NCBI GenBank assembly: GCA_036771375.1
Contig: DAIPHL010000014.1
Location: 1-23,880, forward strand
Length of the DNA stretch: 23,880 nt
Direction: 5' to 3'
DNA from: DAIPHL01 sp036771375
GTDB taxonomy: Bacteria; Synergistota; Synergistia; Synergistales; Synergistaceae
Positions 15,573-23,007 of the stretch are shown piece after piece (positions within the stretch are counted from its first letter, which is position 1; the number at the start of each line of letters is the position of its first letter). Under the pieces are notes generated by a model. The model was given only the letters and a program-made list of their open reading frames with translations, had not been told where the DNA came from and did not search any database. The position numbers were made by a program, and so were the translations under genes.

Positions 15573-16478
15573 ATGAGCCTGTTCGCCCGCGGAATCGTGT
15601 ATTCGATCGCCTCGGCCGTCATATTCGGTTTCACGCCGATACTGACGCGCATCGCATACGACGAAGGCGCGAACGGAATCACCATGACGTTCCTTCGCGC
15701 CGTCTTCGCCATACCGGTGCTCGCACCGCTGCTTCGTCTCATGGGGCTCTCGTTTCGTCTGACACGGACACAGGTCCGGGATCTTTTCGTGGCCGGAGGA
15801 ATCGGAAGCGCTGTCACTACGCTCATGCTCTACATCTCGTACTCGTATATCCCCGTCGGGCTCGCGACGACGCTCCACTTCATCTATCCCATCGCGGTCA
15901 GCGTCGGGTGTGTGGTCTTCTTCGGGGACAAACTCACGAAAAGCACCCTCTTCGCGCTCGTCTCCTGCAGCCTGGGCGTTCTTCTCTTCACCGGCAGGGC
16001 CACGACGGGAAGCACGACGGGGGTGATCCTATCTCTTCTGTCCAGCGTCACCTTCGCGGTCTATGTGATATACCTGGACAAGACCGACCTCAAAAAAATG
16101 CACTACGTCAAGCTCTCGTTCTACCTCTGCCTCTGCTTCATCGTCGTCTCCGGCGCGTACGGACTCGCCACGCGAACACTGACCTTCGGGCTCTCCGCGA
16201 AGGCATGGTTTTACGCGCTGTTGGTCTCCTTCTTCACGTCGATACTGGCCCTGCCCCTCCTGCAGGTGGGGATACGCCTCGCCGGAGGCACCACCGCGGC
16301 GATTCTGTCGACGTTCGAACCGATCACCGGCGTCGTTCTGGGCGTCGTCGTGCTGGGCGAGGAACTCTCCACACCCAAGGCGATCGGTTGCGCCTGCATT
16401 TTGGCGGGCGTTCTCGCGATCACCCTCTCCAAACCATCGCAGGAAGCCGGAAGGAAGTGCGAGACGAAAGCCGAGTGA
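15573..16478 (+). CDS. EamA-family (DMT superfamily) transporter
   Basis: Inner-membrane transporter of the drug/metabolite transporter superfamily, 301 residues with about ten hydrophobic helices arranged as two EamA repeats (about residues 8-140 and 150-290). Typical features are ASAVIFGFTPILTRIAY in the first helix, GLATTLHFIYPIAVSVGCVVFFGDKLT at the end of repeat 1, and GGTTAAILSTFEPITGVVLGVVVLGEELS at the end of repeat 2. The substrate cannot be deduced. ATG 15573 follows AAGAGACG. It is the last gene of the plus-strand run; its stop is only 16 bases from the stop of the convergent phosphatase gene, and I see no clear terminator hairpin with a T-run between them. Confidence 0.9.
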   Translation: MSLFARGIVYSIASAVIFGFTPILTRIAYDEGANGITMTFLRAVFAIPVLAPLLRLMGLSFRLTRTQVRDLFVAGGIGSAVTTLMLYISYSYIPVGLATTLHFIYPIAVSVGCVVFFGDKLTKSTLFALVSCSLGVLLFTGRATTGSTTGVILSLLSSVTFAVYVIYLDKTDLKKMHYVKLSFYLCLCFIVVSGAYGLATRTLTFGLSAKAWFYALLVSFFTSILALPLLQVGIRLAGGTTAAILSTFEPITGVVLGVVVLGEELSTPKAIGCACILAGVLAITLSKPSQEAGRKCETKAE

Positions 16479-16494
16479 CTGGATCGTCCCTCCT

Positions 16495-17949
16495 TCAATC
16501 AAGCGCCCGATCGAGCGCTCCGCGCCCCTCGACGGCGACCTTGAACACGTCGAAGATCTTCGTGTTCTCGTACTCCCCGGCCAGCCGAGACGAACCGGGC
16601 CCGATCGCGAAGACCGGAGTCGGCTTGCCGGTGTGATAGAACGTGCTCCATGAGATGCCGACGCAGGCGTTCGCCTGACGCATACAGGCGACCGTAAACG
16701 GATCGTAGGGACCATAGCGCTTCGCATACGACGGGTCTTTCACCGGGCGCGCTTTCGTCATGCTCATCCGCCACGCCTCGCGAAGCGCGTCGGTCGACGC
16801 GAGCTCATCCGTGAAAAACCTCCGTGCTCTCGAGAGATACGGTTCGATTCGCGCGCCCGCCCGTGGCGGAACGCTTCGTTCGAAAACGGCATGGGAACCT
16901 CTCTGGCGAGAGAGCCCCCGATACAGCGCCTCCCGCTCTTCGTCGCCTTTTTGTGGTGCGAGGCGCAGGCCTCCCGTCTCGTGGTCGCTCGCGACCACGA
17001 GCAGCGTCTCCTCCGGGTGTTGCCAGTAAAAGGAGAGCGCGACCGCCACCGCCTCGTCGAAATCCAGCAGCTCGTGCACCATCGCCGCCGCGTCGTTCGC
17101 GTGGGAGGCGATATCGATCAGCCCCCCTTCGACCACGATGAGAAACCCTTCTTCACACGCGAGCAGATCGATGCCTTTTTTCAGGAACTCCGCGAGTGGG
17201 ATGCGCTCCCGCGCACCACCGTGAAGGTCGTCGGCGACCCATGGCATGTATCCCGACGACAGGTGCGGGTTCGAGGCGATCGCCTTCGTCCCCGCCCTCA
17301 AAGCCCCGAGGGATTCGCGGGTGTTCGCAACCCGGTAGCCGGCCGAAGACGCGACGTCGTACAGGTTTCGCTCCTTTCCGCTCTTGCCCTTCGGGTTTCT
17401 GAAGCCTCCCCCCGCAAAATAGTCGAATCCGCTGGAGGCGAGTTGACATCCGATGTCGTAGTGCGCGCCTCTTTTCGGAGAATGGGCGTAAAACGCGGCG
17501 GGGGTCGCATCCTGGAGGAACGCCGACGTGACGATCCCCACCTTCATGCCGCGCTCCTTCGCGAGGTACGCGATGGACCGAAATCGCTCCCCGCTCGTCG
17601 GATTCATAGCGAGGGCTCCGTTCACGGTCTTTCTGCCCGTGGCGATCGCCGTTCCCGCCGCAGCCGAGTCCGTAACGCCGGAGAGCGAGTTCGTCCGTGT
17701 CGTTCCGCTCACCGGAAGCCCGGTCATCGCAAGCTGTCCTTCGCGCACGGTACGATCGCCCCGCTCCCTTCTTCCGCCGGCGAGAAAGAGCTCGCCGAGG
17801 TTTACGTGCGCTACGCCCATGCCGTCACCGATGAAAAGAAAGAGAAACTTCGGCGCCGCGTGGACAGGCGCGCACAGAACAAAGACAAAGACCGCCATCA
17901 CGACGAAACGGCAGCTCCTTTTTCCGAAACCGACTCCGAACGGATTCAT
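16495..17949 (-). CDS. Secreted alkaline phosphatase (PhoA family)
   Basis: Exported metal-dependent phosphomonoesterase. The 484-residue product has a signal peptide: basic start with RSCR, hydrophobic core VVMAVFVFVLCA, and a cleavage site after about residue 31 (PVHA/A). Catalytic blocks are IGDGMG (Asp42, metal), VTDSAAAGTAIATG (Ser95 nucleophile), VEGGLIDIASHANDAA (metal site), VVASDHETGGL, and a late FYHTGKPTPVFAIGPG with the third zinc His. These match Bacillus-type alkaline phosphatases more than E. coli PhoA. ATG 17949 is preceded by GGAGGTG. The gene stands alone, convergent with the EamA gene and divergent from the nucleoside kinase, with its own promoter. I see no clear Pho box upstream, so phosphate regulation is not demonstrated. 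Confidence 0.93.
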   Translation of the reverse strand: MNPFGVGFGKRSCRFVVMAVFVFVLCAPVHAAPKFLFLFIGDGMGVAHVNLGELFLAGGRRERGDRTVREGQLAMTGLPVSGTTRTNSLSGVTDSAAAGTAIATGRKTVNGALAMNPTSGERFRSIAYLAKERGMKVGIVTSAFLQDATPAAFYAHSPKRGAHYDIGCQLASSGFDYFAGGGFRNPKGKSGKERNLYDVASSAGYRVANTRESLGALRAGTKAIASNPHLSSGYMPWVADDLHGGARERIPLAEFLKKGIDLLACEEGFLIVVEGGLIDIASHANDAAAMVHELLDFDEAVAVALSFYWQHPEETLLVVASDHETGGLRLAPQKGDEEREALYRGLSRQRGSHAVFERSVPPRAGARIEPYLSRARRFFTDELASTDALREAWRMSMTKARPVKDPSYAKRYGPYDPFTVACMRQANACVGISWSTFYHTGKPTPVFAIGPGSSRLAGEYENTKIFDVFKVAVEGRGALDRALD

Positions 17950-18006
17950 GCCGACACACCTCCACAGACCCTCATGTACTCCGGTTGCCCTCCTGGGCCG
18001 TATTCA

Positions 18007-18035
18007 AGTATACCGGAAATGACTCCCTTTCAAAA
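18007..18035 (-). promoter_or_regulatory. Candidate promoter for the alkaline phosphatase gene
   Basis: On the minus strand TATACT (18007-18012, five of six for -10) follows TTTTGA (18030-18035) at 17 bases. The -35 match is only three of six, suggesting a weak or activator-dependent promoter. The predicted leader is about 50 bases. It overlaps the divergent promoter of the kinase gene. Confidence 0.45.
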
Positions 18036-18047
18036 TTTTGATATAAT
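18019..18047 (+). promoter_or_regulatory. Promoter for the nucleoside kinase-SNF2-SWIM genes
   Basis: TATAAT at 18042-18047 is a perfect -10 box, preceded by TGA, giving an extended -10 (TGATATAAT). ATGACT at 18019-18024 is a four-of-six -35 box at a 17-base spacing. Transcription would begin near 18054, with a leader of about 60 bases and a GGGAGGAG ribosome binding site at 18098-18105. Confidence 0.72.
18030..18041. promoter_or_regulatory. Perfect 12-base palindrome between overlapping divergent promoters
   Basis: TCAAAATTTTGA is its own reverse complement. It abuts the kinase -10 box and its left half is the -35 box of the phosphatase promoter, so a bound dimer could affect both genes. 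It may equally be a chance AT-rich promoter spacer. Confidence 0.4.
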
Positions 18048-18112
18048 GACTTCGAGTTTGTATCCGCTCGAGACTTTTTTGTCTTCTGTGTGCAACTGGG
18101 AGGAGATCGCAA

Positions 18113-19768
18113 ATGGTGTTTGATTTGAACGTCTCCAGGGGGGAGAGGATCGAAAGGCTCCAGGCCGACTCACCGATGACCGGACACGAGGTCCTGTGCC
18201 TGGTCGGCCGTGAAGAGGACGGCGAGATGATCATGGCCTGGCGGGTGAACCGAATCCTGCGTCCGATGGGTTGGGTCGTCGACGAGGACGCCGATGTCGA
18301 GTTCGTCGACATGTCGTCGTTCGAGGGAACGGAGATCTACCGTCGCACTCTGACCTTCCTGCTGGTCCTGGCTTGCAGGAAAGCGGTCGGTAAGAACATC
18401 GTCGTCCGCTATTCCATGAACGACAGTTACTACTGTGAATTTCCCGACGACGTCGTGACCGAGGCGCAGGTCGCCGAGATCAAAAACGAGATGAAAAAAC
18501 TCGTGGAGCTCGCCCTTCCGATCCAGATGACCATTCTCCCCCTCGACAAGGCGAGACGAATCTTCGAGCGGCAGGGGAACGAGGACAAGGCGAGACTGAT
18601 CCAGTGGACGGGCGTCGATCCGGTGGCTGTCTACCGCTGCGCCGGCTCGTACGGATACTTCGGAGGCCCTCTTGCCGCTTCCACCTCCGTCGTTCACAAC
18701 TTCGACCTCAATCACTACGCGCCCGGTCTGTTGCTACGTTTTCCTGCGATCACCGACATCAACTCACTGCCGCCCCTTGCCGTGGTCCCCAAGCTCATGG
18801 ACGTGTTCCGCGAGTATTCGAAGTGGCTTTCGGTCCTCGGCCTCTCGACGATGGACAGCCTTCACGAACGGGTCTCCAAAGGACAGTCGCTCGAGTTGAT
18901 TCTGATCTCCGAGGCCTTTCACAGCGAGGCACTCTCGCGGATCGCACGGGAGATCATCGGCCGCAAAGGGGTCCGACTGGTCTGTCTGGCCGGACCGTCA
19001 AGCTCCGGGAAGACGACGACCTCCAAACGCCTCGCGATCCAACTCAGCGTAAGCGGCATGAGACCGGTCGCGCTGGCCCTGGACGATTACTACGTCGACC
19101 GCGCACGCACCCCGAGGGACGAAAACGGCAAATACGACTTCGAAGCGCTCGAGGCGCTCGACCTCGAGCTCGTCAACGAACATCTCGAAGCGCTCCTCGC
19201 GGGCGAGGAGGTACAGCTTCCCAAGTTCGACTTCATCACCGGCACCCGGAAACAGGGGAAGCGTCTCCGCCTCGACGGCGGAGACATCCTCATCATCGAA
19301 GGAATCCACGGACTGAACGAAAAGCTGACGGAGAGCATTCCCGCCGAGATGAAATACAAGGTCTTCATCTCCCCTCTCACCGGCGTCAACCTGGATTCGT
19401 ACAACCGAATCGGGACGACCGACACCAGGCTGTTGCGGAGGATGGTCAGGGACTACCGGACACGGGGATACGGGGCGGAGAACACCCTCTTGATGTGGCC
19501 CTCGGTGATCAGAGGTTCGCACAAGCATATCTTTCCGTACGAGGAGGGCGCCGACGACCTCTTCAACACCTCGCTGGTATACGAGATATCCGTACTCAAA
19601 GGATACGCCGAGCCGATGCTGAGAGCGATCCCCGAGAGCTCTCCCGCCTACGGCGAGGCGAGGCGTCTTCTCTCCATCCTGAGTTTTGCGCCCGTGATCC
19701 CTTCGGAGAACATTCCCAACAACTCCATCATCCGTGAATTCATCGGAGGAGGATGCTTTGAGATTTGA
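18113..19768 (+). CDS. Nucleoside kinase: ThrRS-like editing-type domain fused to uridine kinase
   Basis: Predicted cytosolic nucleoside (uridine/cytidine) kinase of the long TM0751-like form. The 551-residue product has an N-terminal TGS-like region (about 1-65), then a domain related to the second additional domain of threonyl-tRNA synthetase (RYSMNDSYYCEF, a long helix, and STSVVHNFDLNHYAPGLLLRFP), and a C-terminal P-loop kinase from about residue 285. Walker A is GPSSSGKTT at 294-302; LALDDYY (the uridine-kinase DDYY block), FDFITG and ILIIEGIHGLN follow. The tail is the IPNNSIIREFIGG type found in this subfamily. ATG 18113 follows GGGAGGAG. It is the first gene of the last operon, 30 bases before the helicase gene. 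The function of the N-terminal domains in this family is not established. Confidence 0.88.
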   Translation: MVFDLNVSRGERIERLQADSPMTGHEVLCLVGREEDGEMIMAWRVNRILRPMGWVVDEDADVEFVDMSSFEGTEIYRRTLTFLLVLACRKAVGKNIVVRYSMNDSYYCEFPDDVVTEAQVAEIKNEMKKLVELALPIQMTILPLDKARRIFERQGNEDKARLIQWTGVDPVAVYRCAGSYGYFGGPLAASTSVVHNFDLNHYAPGLLLRFPAITDINSLPPLAVVPKLMDVFREYSKWLSVLGLSTMDSLHERVSKGQSLELILISEAFHSEALSRIAREIIGRKGVRLVCLAGPSSSGKTTTSKRLAIQLSVSGMRPVALALDDYYVDRARTPRDENGKYDFEALEALDLELVNEHLEALLAGEEVQLPKFDFITGTRKQGKRLRLDGGDILIIEGIHGLNEKLTESIPAEMKYKVFISPLTGVNLDSYNRIGTTDTRLLRRMVRDYRTRGYGAENTLLMWPSVIRGSHKHIFPYEEGADDLFNTSLVYEISVLKGYAEPMLRAIPESSPAYGEARRLLSILSFAPVIPSENIPNNSIIREFIGGGCFEI

Positions 19769-19798
19769 CGCGACCCGCGCCGGGGGGACGATGTCACA

Positions 19799-22700
19799 TT
19801 GCTGATCATCCTCCACTGCGCGTTTCCCGGACACCTTTTCGTCTGGGGCGAGCGTTCCCGCGAAAAAAAACGCCCTGACACGCGACACAGAGGCGAACTC
19901 CCCGCCCCTCATCCCTGGGACGCAGGACCGACACGAATCATGACGGCGTTCGAACGCATCGGGCTCAGGCTCGATGAACAACGCATCGTCCGTTCACAGG
20001 AGGCATTGCGCTTGCCCACGGAGGGATCGAAGTACCCAACGCCCTCCACCCCGCTTCTGGGAAAGACGCCCCTGAGAAGGACCGGAGGAACGTCGATGAA
20101 AACATGGCGCGTGAGCGGTATCGACCTCGATCCGCACAACCTGATCCCCCTTCTGCCCCTTTTCTCGTCCGGCAAGGAGATCACCCAGGACGGTCGCATG
20201 CTCGCTCCGGGCGTGATCATGGGACTTGACTTCTGTTACGTCATGGAGTGTTACCGCTTTGCCGCCTCTTTGCTGGAACGGGGACGCTTCCTCCCCGACC
20301 TCCGGACACGCCTCCCCGAAGCGATCGACGGGGAGATGACCGGTTGCGAGTCCGTGTGGCGTCCTCTACTCCTCGGCGGCGACGCGGAACGCTTTCGAAC
20401 CCTCGCGAGAATCATGCCCGGCGGGCTCAGACTCGAACACCCCGCTTTCGACGACCCCTCCGAAAGACCGCTCCACGGCATCCTCGAATGCATGATCGAC
20501 GGAATCGTGCGATACGCCTGGAGCAGAAAGAGGATGAAAGACTCGGAGGAGAGCGAGGAGAATTCCCACGGGCGGCTGGCAGGGGTCCTCGTAAAGCGGG
20601 CTTCGCCCGACAGGCCGAAGCCCGACCGGGAACGCCGAAAACGGGGACGCCTCGTAAGCCCGCTCAACCCTCACGCCCTCTGGACGAGGTCCCTCGGGTG
20701 GAGCGGCCGAAGACAGGGCGGCGGAGATCCGGACGCCCTGAGCCGTTCCATGAAGTCCATATACGGCGACGTCCGAGACTGGTGGCAGAGATTCGAATGG
20801 CTGGCGCTCGTCCCGTACAAACTCTGTCTCGCACTCGAAGAGCGGCGCACGGGATGGCGTCTGGAGTACTTCATGAAGGAGCTGAACACGGGACGAGCCG
20901 TGCCGGCCGAAACGATCTGGAGAGCCTCCCCGGACGAGAACGAAGGGGCTTCTTACATGCGAAGATACATGCTTCTCTTTCTCGGGCGCATTGGCGCGAC
21001 GGTCGAAGCGGTGAAGCGCAGCATGAGACTTCCAGCGCCCACCGGATGCGCTCTTTCCACCGCCGAGGCCTCCGATTTCATCGCCTGTCACGCCACGACG
21101 CTCGCGAGCCAAGGAATTTGCGTGATCCTCCCCGAATGGTGCCGCGAAGACGGCGGCCACAAACTGCGAATCCGCGGAAGGCTCCTCGGAGGGAAAGCGC
21201 CCCGGGACTTTCTCTCGAAGATCATGAGGACGAAGGACGCCGAGCAAACGGAAGAACCCCTCACGTTTCGATGGGAGCTCGTCTTCGGAGAGACCGTCCT
21301 CACGACCCGGGAGAGGACCCAAATCATGGAGGAAGGCGCTTCTTTGCTCAAAATAGACGGCAGGTGGGCGTTCATACACCCGGACCAGCGAAAGAAGCTT
21401 CGCGCCCTCCTGGAGAAGACGCCCTCCCGGCTCGCCGCGACCGAGGCCCTGCGTCTGTCGGCCGAGACCCCTCACTTCGACGGCTTCCTGGACGCACCGG
21501 AGCTGGAGGAGGCATACGACGCGCTCGCAAAGGGGGGCCTCGGGAAAACCCTCCCCATGCCCACGGGGATGCGAGGCGCTCTCAGACCGTATCAGCTTCG
21601 CGGCTATTCGTGGCTCTGCTTGCTTTCGAACCTGAAGCTCGGGGCCTGCCTCGCCGACGACATGGGCTTGGGCAAGACCGTTCAGGCCCTCGCGACGATT
21701 CAACACCACAGGAACAACGGCGAAAACCGTCCCGTCCTTCTGGTCTGCCCCACCTCCGTCCTCGAAAACTGGCGCCTGGAGATCGCCCGCTTTCTGCCGG
21801 ACATGCGGACGTTCCTCCACCACGGCCCTCACAGACCGAAGGGGGACGATTTCACGAAGGCGACAAGAGGAACTTCCGTGGTCCTGTCGAGCTACGCCAT
21901 CCTGCAACGGGACACGACTTTATACCGGAGGATCGAATGGGCGGGCATCATCCTCGACGAGGCACAGAACATCAAGAACCCCGACACGCAGCAATCGAGG
22001 ACGATCCGGGGAATGCAGGCCGACTGGCGGCTCGTTCTCACCGGCACGCCGGTCGAGAACCACGTCGGCGACCTGTGGTCCATCATGGAGTTTCTCATGC
22101 CGGGAATGCTGGGAAGCAGACGAGGCTTCGTCAGGGAATACGTGAAACCGATCCAAGAGGAGCACGACCTCGAGCGCATGAAAAACCTCAATCGGGCCGT
22201 CGCCCCCTTCATCCTCCGCAGGTTGAAGAGCGACAAAGAGATCGCGCCGGAGCTGCCTCCCAAAATAGAGACGAAGGTCTTCTGCGGGCTTGGGCGCGAA
22301 CAGATTCGCCTCTATGCGAAACTCACCTCGACGCTTGACCGCGATATCGCGAAGGCCGAGGGAATCAAGAGAAAGGGGCTTGTCCTCGCCGCGCTCACCA
22401 GAGCCAAACAGATATGCGACCATCCCTCTTTGGTGCTCAAGGACGGCGACTTCGGAATGGAACGCTCCGCAAAGATGAAGCGGGCACTCGAGCTCGCCGA
22501 CGAGATGTTCGAAGCGGGCGATAGGGTGCTCTTCTTCACCCAGTACGTCGAAATGGGCGACATTCTGAAAATCGCTCTGCAGGAACGCTTCGGCAAAGAG
22601 GTCCTCTTTCTGCACGGCGGCGTCCCCAAGGACTCCCGCGACAGAATGATACGATTTTTTCAGGAGAAACCGGGCCCCAGATTTTTCATCCTCTCCCTGA

Positions 22701-23005
22701 AGGCGGGCGGAGTCGGGCTCAACCTCACCAATGCAAATCACATCGTCCTCTACGATCGCTGGTGGAACCCCGCGGTCGAACGACAGGCGATCGACAGGGC
22801 CCACAGAATCGGTCAGACTCGCAACGTCCACGTACACGTATTCTGTTGCAAGGGGACGCTCGAGGAGCGCATCGACGAGATCAGCGCCTCGAAAAAAGAG
22901 ATCGCGGACCGGATCGTAGACAGTGGAGAGAACTGGATCACGGAGCTTTCGGACGGAGAGTTGAGCAGGTTCTTCTCTCTCGGTCCCGGACTTCTGGAAA
23001 CGTGA
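19799..23005 (+). CDS. SNF2-family DEAD/DEAH helicase (bacterial long form)
   Basis: Large Swi2/Snf2 ATPase, expected to translocate on double-stranded DNA. Of 1068 residues, the first 570 are the accessory region typical of bacterial SNF2 proteins, beginning ILHCAFPGHLFVWGE. An Arg/Lys/Glu-rich low-complexity stretch lies at about 242-312. The RecA-like core starts near LRPYQLRGYSWL: DDMGLGKT (Walker A, Lys626), VLLVCPTSVLENW, DEAQ at 720-723, LTGTPVENHVGDLWS, then the second lobe with FFTQYVEMGDIL, LSLKAGGVGLNLT and DRAHRIGQT (1000-1008). Motifs are intact, so an active ATPase is likely. The start is a TTG at 19799 behind a G-run; it is the only start between the kinase stop and the conserved N-terminus. 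An ATG at 19940 would lose the conserved start. The SWIM gene follows after two bases. Confidence 0.9.
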   Translation: MLIILHCAFPGHLFVWGERSREKKRPDTRHRGELPAPHPWDAGPTRIMTAFERIGLRLDEQRIVRSQEALRLPTEGSKYPTPSTPLLGKTPLRRTGGTSMKTWRVSGIDLDPHNLIPLLPLFSSGKEITQDGRMLAPGVIMGLDFCYVMECYRFAASLLERGRFLPDLRTRLPEAIDGEMTGCESVWRPLLLGGDAERFRTLARIMPGGLRLEHPAFDDPSERPLHGILECMIDGIVRYAWSRKRMKDSEESEENSHGRLAGVLVKRASPDRPKPDRERRKRGRLVSPLNPHALWTRSLGWSGRRQGGGDPDALSRSMKSIYGDVRDWWQRFEWLALVPYKLCLALEERRTGWRLEYFMKELNTGRAVPAETIWRASPDENEGASYMRRYMLLFLGRIGATVEAVKRSMRLPAPTGCALSTAEASDFIACHATTLASQGICVILPEWCREDGGHKLRIRGRLLGGKAPRDFLSKIMRTKDAEQTEEPLTFRWELVFGETVLTTRERTQIMEEGASLLKIDGRWAFIHPDQRKKLRALLEKTPSRLAATEALRLSAETPHFDGFLDAPELEEAYDALAKGGLGKTLPMPTGMRGALRPYQLRGYSWLCLLSNLKLGACLADDMGLGKTVQALATIQHHRNNGENRPVLLVCPTSVLENWRLEIARFLPDMRTFLHHGPHRPKGDDFTKATRGTSVVLSSYAILQRDTTLYRRIEWAGIILDEAQNIKNPDTQQSRTIRGMQADWRLVLTGTPVENHVGDLWSIMEFLMPGMLGSRRGFVREYVKPIQEEHDLERMKNLNRAVAPFILRRLKSDKEIAPELPPKIETKVFCGLGREQIRLYAKLTSTLDRDIAKAEGIKRKGLVLAALTRAKQICDHPSLVLKDGDFGMERSAKMKRALELADEMFEAGDRVLFFTQYVEMGDILKIALQERFGKEVLFLHGGVPKDSRDRMIRFFQEKPGPRFFILSLKAGGVGLNLTNANHIVLYDRWWNPAVERQAIDRAHRIGQTRNVHVHVFCCKGTLEERIDEISASKKEIADRIVDSGENWITELSDGELSRFFSLGPGLLET

Positions 23006-23007
23006 CG

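Noticed and set aside
16495..16530. AGCGC/GCGCT inverted repeat near the phosphatase stop as a terminator
   Set aside because: The stem is five pairs, lies within the coding region and has no following T-run on either strand.
18052..18080. Small hairpin TCGAG/CTCGA followed by six T, resembling a terminator or attenuator in the kinase leader
   Set aside because: The stem is only five pairs with a ten-base loop, and the predicted transcription start falls inside the stem, so the hairpin would be incomplete in the RNA.
20366..21907. Open frame of over 500 codons on the minus strand, opposite the helicase gene
   Set aside because: It is antisense to a gene with intact helicase motifs, shows no recognisable domain, and long antisense frames are expected in GC-rich coding sequence.
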